Below, one piece after another: positions 16,391 to 19,612 of a DNA stretch of 19,612 bases. Made by a program: the position numbers and the translations under genes. Positions within the stretch are counted from its first letter, which is position 1; each line of letters begins with the position of its first letter. This stretch comes from DATDAW01 sp036525185 (GTDB lineage: Bacteria; Verrucomicrobiota; Verrucomicrobiia; Chthoniobacterales; DASVRZ01). The DNA lies in contig DATDAW010000032.1 of the NCBI GenBank assembly GCA_036525185.1, positions 1 through 19,612 of the forward strand, given 5' to 3'. Below the pieces are notes generated by a model. The model was not told where the DNA came from. It saw only the letters and a program-made list of their open reading frames with translations, and did not search any database.

Positions 16391-16747
16391 ATCGGGACGG
16401 AGATACGGAAGTGCCGAGCAACGAAGCGCTTGGGAAAAAGATCCAGGAGATGTGCTGCCCGCGATGCCAAGATGCGGGTCAGCGGGTCGGGCGGGGTCAA
16501 GGGGGTCGGCATTCAAATCGGTGCAATCTTCATGCAGAATTCGGGATGTGTTGAGGCAATTTGTCGGCTGTTCTTCGAAGTTTCTTCCCCTTGCAGTTTT
16601 CGTCGCATCGCCGGCGGTCATAGAAAGTTATAGACCGCCGTTGCACCAAGGCTTTCTCGGGAGGGATCATGAGGCTCAGGCGTCGTTTCCTAACGAACAC
16701 ACGACGCCTTTCCAAGGCCGAAGGTAATCCGAGTAATCCGTTGAGAC
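16391..16747. other. Intergenic region upstream of the permease pair
   Basis: No gene was found here. It should hold the promoter for the small membrane protein and permease, and the end of the transglutaminase-like transcript. A hairpin at 16678-16709 is the only clear structure; I could not assign -35/-10 boxes. Confidence 0.5.
16678..16709 (-). terminator. Hairpin just downstream of the transglutaminase-like gene
   Basis: Perfect 9-bp arms AGGCGTCGT (16678-16686) and ACGACGCCT (16701-16709) enclose a 14-base loop. It lies about 40 bp beyond the stop of the minus-strand transglutaminase-like gene, where a terminator is expected. There is no U-run after it on the minus strand, so it may only stabilise the 3' end or assist a Rho-type stop. 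Confidence 0.4.
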
Positions 16748-17635
16748 TCAGTCCGGGCGCTTGTGTCCGTTTCCATCGATGAGACGCTCGGTTCGGACGG
16801 CAACTTTCATCCCGAGATAGGAATTCCCGCTGGCGAAGAACGTACCGCTGATCGGCATGACGCCACGCGGGTGGTTGCTGACTCCTGTCACCACGTGTTT
16901 GCCGGATGTCGCTTCGCCGAGCGTTGGATCGTAGCCAGTCCAGCCGATTTCGGGCAAATACGCTTCGGCCCAAGCGTGGGTCGAAGCGCGGCCCGCCTCA
17001 GACGCCATGCAATCCAGATATCCGCTGGCGAATCGAGCCGGTAGACCAAGAGCGCGAAGGGCTTCCAGCATCAGCGTCGCCACATCACGGCAGGAACCTG
17101 AGCCTTCGGCCAGCGTCATCGTCGGCGTCTGTACACCCTTGGCGTGGCGCCGGCGATACTTGATGTTCTTCCGAATCGCGCGAGCAATCGCGGCTACGAC
17201 ATCCTCCGCGCCGTGCACGGCATGGATGTCGATGGTGTCGTGAACCCATTGCCTCACTCTTGCGACGTCCTCGGGGAACGTTGTTGCCAAATAGGCGGTG
17301 GCGACCGCGGATTCCAATCCGGAAAATTCGACCGGAAACGGCACCTGCGTGGACGGTCTCGCGGACCGCAGCGGAAATGGGGCGGTCTGTTGGAGGAGAA
17401 CCTCGCTGCGGATACGGAGGTGATCCGCCGGATTTAGGAAATGGACGGTCGCGACGGAATTGCCGAAGAGATCCCGGCTCCATGCCAGTTCAAATTCCGG
17501 CGCAATTTCCAGACGCATTTCCTCGACCCGCACGTCGTGACCTTCGCGCGGTCTGAGAATGAGCCGATGAGGCCCGAAACGGACAGCCGTTTTGTAGCTG
17601 TAGGTCGTCTCGTGAATGATCCGCAACCAGCTCAT
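16748..17635 (-). CDS. Transglutaminase-like cysteine protease-fold protein, 295 aa
   Basis: The protein joins a bacterial transglutaminase-like N-terminal beta domain (about 1-110, opening with the usual IIHETTYSY and RLILRPREG) to a transglutaminase-like core. The catalytic triad is visible: C182 in GSGSCRDVA, H220 in STHAWAEAYLP and D236 in YDPTLG. Bacterial members of this class are generally soluble and thought to be peptidases or amidases rather than true cross-linkers; the natural substrate is unknown. Length is typical. I chose the ATG at 17635 because the conserved domain begins there (MSWLRIIHETTYSY) and GGGAAG lies upstream; the frame continues 124 codons further up but that part looks non-coding. 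No signal peptide or membrane helix is seen. Confidence 0.9.
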   Translation of the reverse strand: MSWLRIIHETTYSYKTAVRFGPHRLILRPREGHDVRVEEMRLEIAPEFELAWSRDLFGNSVATVHFLNPADHLRIRSEVLLQQTAPFPLRSARPSTQVPFPVEFSGLESAVATAYLATTFPEDVARVRQWVHDTIDIHAVHGAEDVVAAIARAIRKNIKYRRRHAKGVQTPTMTLAEGSGSCRDVATLMLEALRALGLPARFASGYLDCMASEAGRASTHAWAEAYLPEIGWTGYDPTLGEATSGKHVVTGVSNHPRGVMPISGTFFASGNSYLGMKVAVRTERLIDGNGHKRPD

Positions 17636-18032
17636 AATATTTCGACGCTTCCCGCTTACAACGCCCTTCCCGCGGTGACTTTCATTGTCCTGAGTCCTTT
17701 CCCCAAATCGTTCCGCACATCGAACTTTCTTTTCAGAACGAGCTCTCGCCGACACCGGAGCAACATTGTGACCGAGGGAGTCGAAGCGTTGCCGGGGTAG
17801 GAGAGGTGAGAGGTTGCTTGCGGGATCATGGTTTGCCTGAACATTTTCGTGCGTGACGGGCTGGGTGAACGTATCTAAGCGGGGGGAAACGGGAGCGTCT
17901 TGCGGAGCGATGCAAACCCTGACGACGTGACGGTCAAAATCGCGTCGTCGGTGCGTCCCGGTTTCTTTGACTTTGCCGATCTCGCCATCCCGAAACTCGG
18001 AATACATACGGAGTCTCGTTCATGGCGTCCGG
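17636..18032. other. Intergenic region, no recognisable gene
   Basis: The minus-strand frame of the transglutaminase-like gene stays open to 18007, but the extra sequence is rich in Arg, His and Pro with no domain and precedes the family's normal start. I see no RNA gene, repeat or clear promoter. The DNA probably carries the promoter of the transglutaminase-like gene and leftover sequence from the decayed aldolase gene. Confidence 0.4.
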
Positions 18033-18578
18033 CTAGGAATCGCTGAATAAATGCGAGAGGTGCAGCGGCGCTCTGCGAGCGCCGAAACCCGACTGTGGAA
18101 AGGCGCAGGTGCGGGTTGGACTGCGGTCGCCAATCGCAATCACCGCGCGCCATTTGGTGAAACGCGCTCCGCGTTCACGATACTGAATGAGCCGTTCGCG
18201 AAGGCCATCCAGTCCCTGCGTGATTTTTTCGCCAGGAAAATGTGCAAGGGCGATCGTTCCTTTGTCCACCTTGATGCCTGGAATGATGCCTTGCCTCGTG
18301 AGGACCTCCGGCATGGGGACACCGTCGTTCGTCCGCTGGCGAATGGTTTCGTCGAACAGGATCGCGCCGTTGATGAATTTGCTCAAGCCGGGAGTCGTGA
18401 ACAACATCTCGCGATAGGCGCGGCGGTTCTCCTCAGTGACCGAAATATTGAGCGCTTCGATTCCGTTAGCATGGACTGTGTCATCCATGGAGCCATGGGC
18501 AATCAGGACGCGCTTGCCGGTCTTCAGCGCCGTCTTGTACCGCAACATGCTGTTTTCGGGATTGCCCACGCTGTTCAT
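18033..18578 (-). pseudogene. Class I fructose-bisphosphate aldolase, truncated remnant
   Basis: Residues 46-157 of this frame match class I aldolase closely: SVTEENRRAYREMLFTTPG, GAILFDETIRQ, QGIIPGIKVDKG, FPGEKITQGLDGLRERL and FTKWRAVIAIGD. The normal enzyme has about 340-360 residues; here homology ends near 18107, so the half with the Schiff-base lysine is absent. The N-terminal ILAADES-type motif with the catalytic Asp is replaced by VLIAHGSMDD. Both losses mean it cannot be an active aldolase. The frame then runs through a palindrome to a stop at 18033. Its ATG overlaps the stop of the broken PRC-barrel gene (TAATG), so it may still be transcribed from there. Confidence 0.8.
18066..18084. 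repeat. REP-like palindrome at the break of the aldolase remnant
   Basis: CGGCGCTC, three bases, then GAGCGCCG form a perfect 8-bp GC stem. It lies about 20 bp beyond the last recognisable aldolase codon and has no U-run on either strand. Its form resembles short REP/BIME palindromes scattered in many genomes; a single copy is visible here, so class membership is inferred. Confidence 0.45.
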
Positions 18579-19306
18579 TAGTCAAAATTACGCGTATCAT
18601 GATATGCAGCGTCCGACTGGGGCACATGGTATTCAGGTGCCCGGCGGATGGCGTCCCTGGTCACGTTCACGAACACCTTGGATTCCTCGTAACTGATGCG
18701 GTCGATATGCTTCGGTGAAATCACGATTTCCTTTCCGGAAAACCAATGGCCCGTCTCGACGACCAGGTGACGAATCTCCCAACTCCTGCCGTCGATCATA
18801 AAATCCGTAACGTGGCCGATCGCTCCTTCGCCGGTTTGGATGTGATAGCCGCCTAGATCCCGCGTGCTTCGCAGATGAGGATCGTCACCATTGGAGGAGT
18901 GGCCACCCGTGTTTTCTTCCTTACCTGGCATAAGATACGCCGGAGGAGCCACGGGAAAGCCACCCAGGCCCCACATTCCGCCTCCGACCCAGTACGACGG
19001 CCATCCATAATAGCTAATACTCCTCCTCGTATTGCCGCGACACCGGCTTGTGCCACTCAATCGCGGGGCCATTTTTAATCTTTTGCCGGGTCAGATTCAG
19101 GAGCAGGCAGTCGCCGTCTTGATAAAAGTCCCGAAGGCGTAGGGAGAGATTAGCACCAAACGCTCCGACAGCCATGTACCTGTGGCCGCGACAACATATC
19201 GGATAGCCCATTGTTGGTCGTTAAAATAGAAGTCCTCCACATGGCAGATTTCGCCATCTGACGCGCCGAGTTTTTTTCCGTATAGTTGCTTAATGCTTCG
19301 CAACAT
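18578..19306 (-). pseudogene. PRC-barrel two-domain protein, broken by two frameshifts
   Basis: Three consecutive minus-strand frames make up one protein of about 240 residues. The first part, from the ATG at 19306, is an N-terminal PRC barrel (MLRSIKQLYGKKLGASDGEI, then HVEDFYFNDQQWAIRYVV). Near 19140 the frame shifts into FYQDGDCLLLNLTRQKIKNGP and KPVSRQYEEEY, the normal continuation. Near 19016 a second shift leads into YYGWPSYWVGGGMWG, a Gly-rich linker, and a second PRC barrel (HIQTGEGAIGHVTDF to VNVTRDAIRRAPEYH). PRC barrels are small all-beta domains found in photosynthetic reaction centres and RNA-processing or stress-related proteins; this two-barrel type has no firm function. AGAAGGA lies before the ATG. 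Domain sequences are well kept, so the breaks are recent or are sequencing errors. Confidence 0.75.
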
Positions 19307-19473
19307 AAATATGTCCTTCTTGTATTATTCTATTGGTCTTTTTGATCGAGTCTCTGCGAACGGAACACCGGTTAGAAGCGTGGAAACCAGGCGCGCGGCA
19401 ATTGAGAATGGTGTTTTAGGTTCCCGGGTGTTTCCTCCATATTTTTTGGGTGCTTTCCTGGTTGCTCGTGTCT

Positions 19474-19612
19474 TTACCATTCCTCCTCCTCCCGTCGGGT
19501 TCGGGCGGCTTGGAGCATTTGATCATATTCGGCTTCCCCAACGCGCGCCTCGATGAGTTTTTCGCTAACCGTTCGTCCTTCGGCATCCTCATCACCGATG
19601 GACTCCGCTGAC
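19474..19612 (-). CDS. C-terminal end of an unidentified protein (partial at window edge)
   Basis: A frame enters from the right edge and ends at a TAA at 19474-19476. It gives 45 residues, highly charged and probably helical, including EKLIEARVGEAEYDQMLQAA and ending RREEEEW. It is on the same strand as the PRC-barrel gene, 167 bp upstream of it. Too little is present to assign a family. I saw no gene in 19307-19473. Confidence 0.5.
   Translation of the reverse strand, partial: SAESIGDEDAEGRTVSEKLIEARVGEAEYDQMLQAARTRREEEEW

Noticed and set aside
17636..18007. 124-codon N-terminal extension of the transglutaminase-like gene
   Set aside because: The family starts at the IIHETTYSY block; the extension has no domain or signal peptide and looks non-coding.

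Overview
The window looks like an accessory-rich stretch of a Gram-negative, probably soil-dwelling bacterium. The gene set (polyamine-type ABC importer, SLC13/RCK anion permease, two-domain PRC-barrel protein, GH64-like glucanases, many dead insertion-sequence pieces) would fit Verrucomicrobiota or Acidobacteriota, but nothing here fixes the phylum. No rRNA, tRNA or CRISPR array was seen. Almost every gene is on the minus strand; the one clear plus-strand gene is a 2-hydroxyacid dehydrogenase.

Left part (1-8713), accessory. A giant minus-strand reading frame starts at 3997 and stays open to base 1, at least 1332 residues without a stop; it belongs to a large family I know only as uncharacterised. 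Just upstream on the same strand is a 54-residue small ORF, then a leader of about 290 bp. The leader, small ORF and first codons of the giant gene (3971-4478) occur again as a degraded direct repeat at 8221-8713. Between the copies lie an IS66 transposase remnant, two adjacent genes for GH64/thaumatin-like beta-1,3-glucanase-type proteins (363 and 547 residues), and a DDE transposase remnant whose frame runs into the start of the first glucanase-like gene.

Middle part (8884-13992), ordinary transport and metabolism. A compact four-gene operon, read right to left, encodes binding protein, permease, permease and ATPase of a spermidine/putrescine-type ABC importer. A D-2-hydroxyacid dehydrogenase gene diverges from it across about 220 bp.

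Right part (14347-19612). A small two-helix membrane protein and an SLC13 permease with two RCK-C domains form a coupled pair. Upstream are a transglutaminase-like protease-fold enzyme, a truncated class I fructose-bisphosphate aldolase next to a REP-like palindrome, a PRC-barrel gene broken by two frameshifts, and the C-terminal end of an unidentified gene at the right edge.

The most novel material is the left part: giant gene, small ORF and repeated leader, with a glucanase pair held between the two leader copies. Whether giant protein and glucanases work together is inference only.
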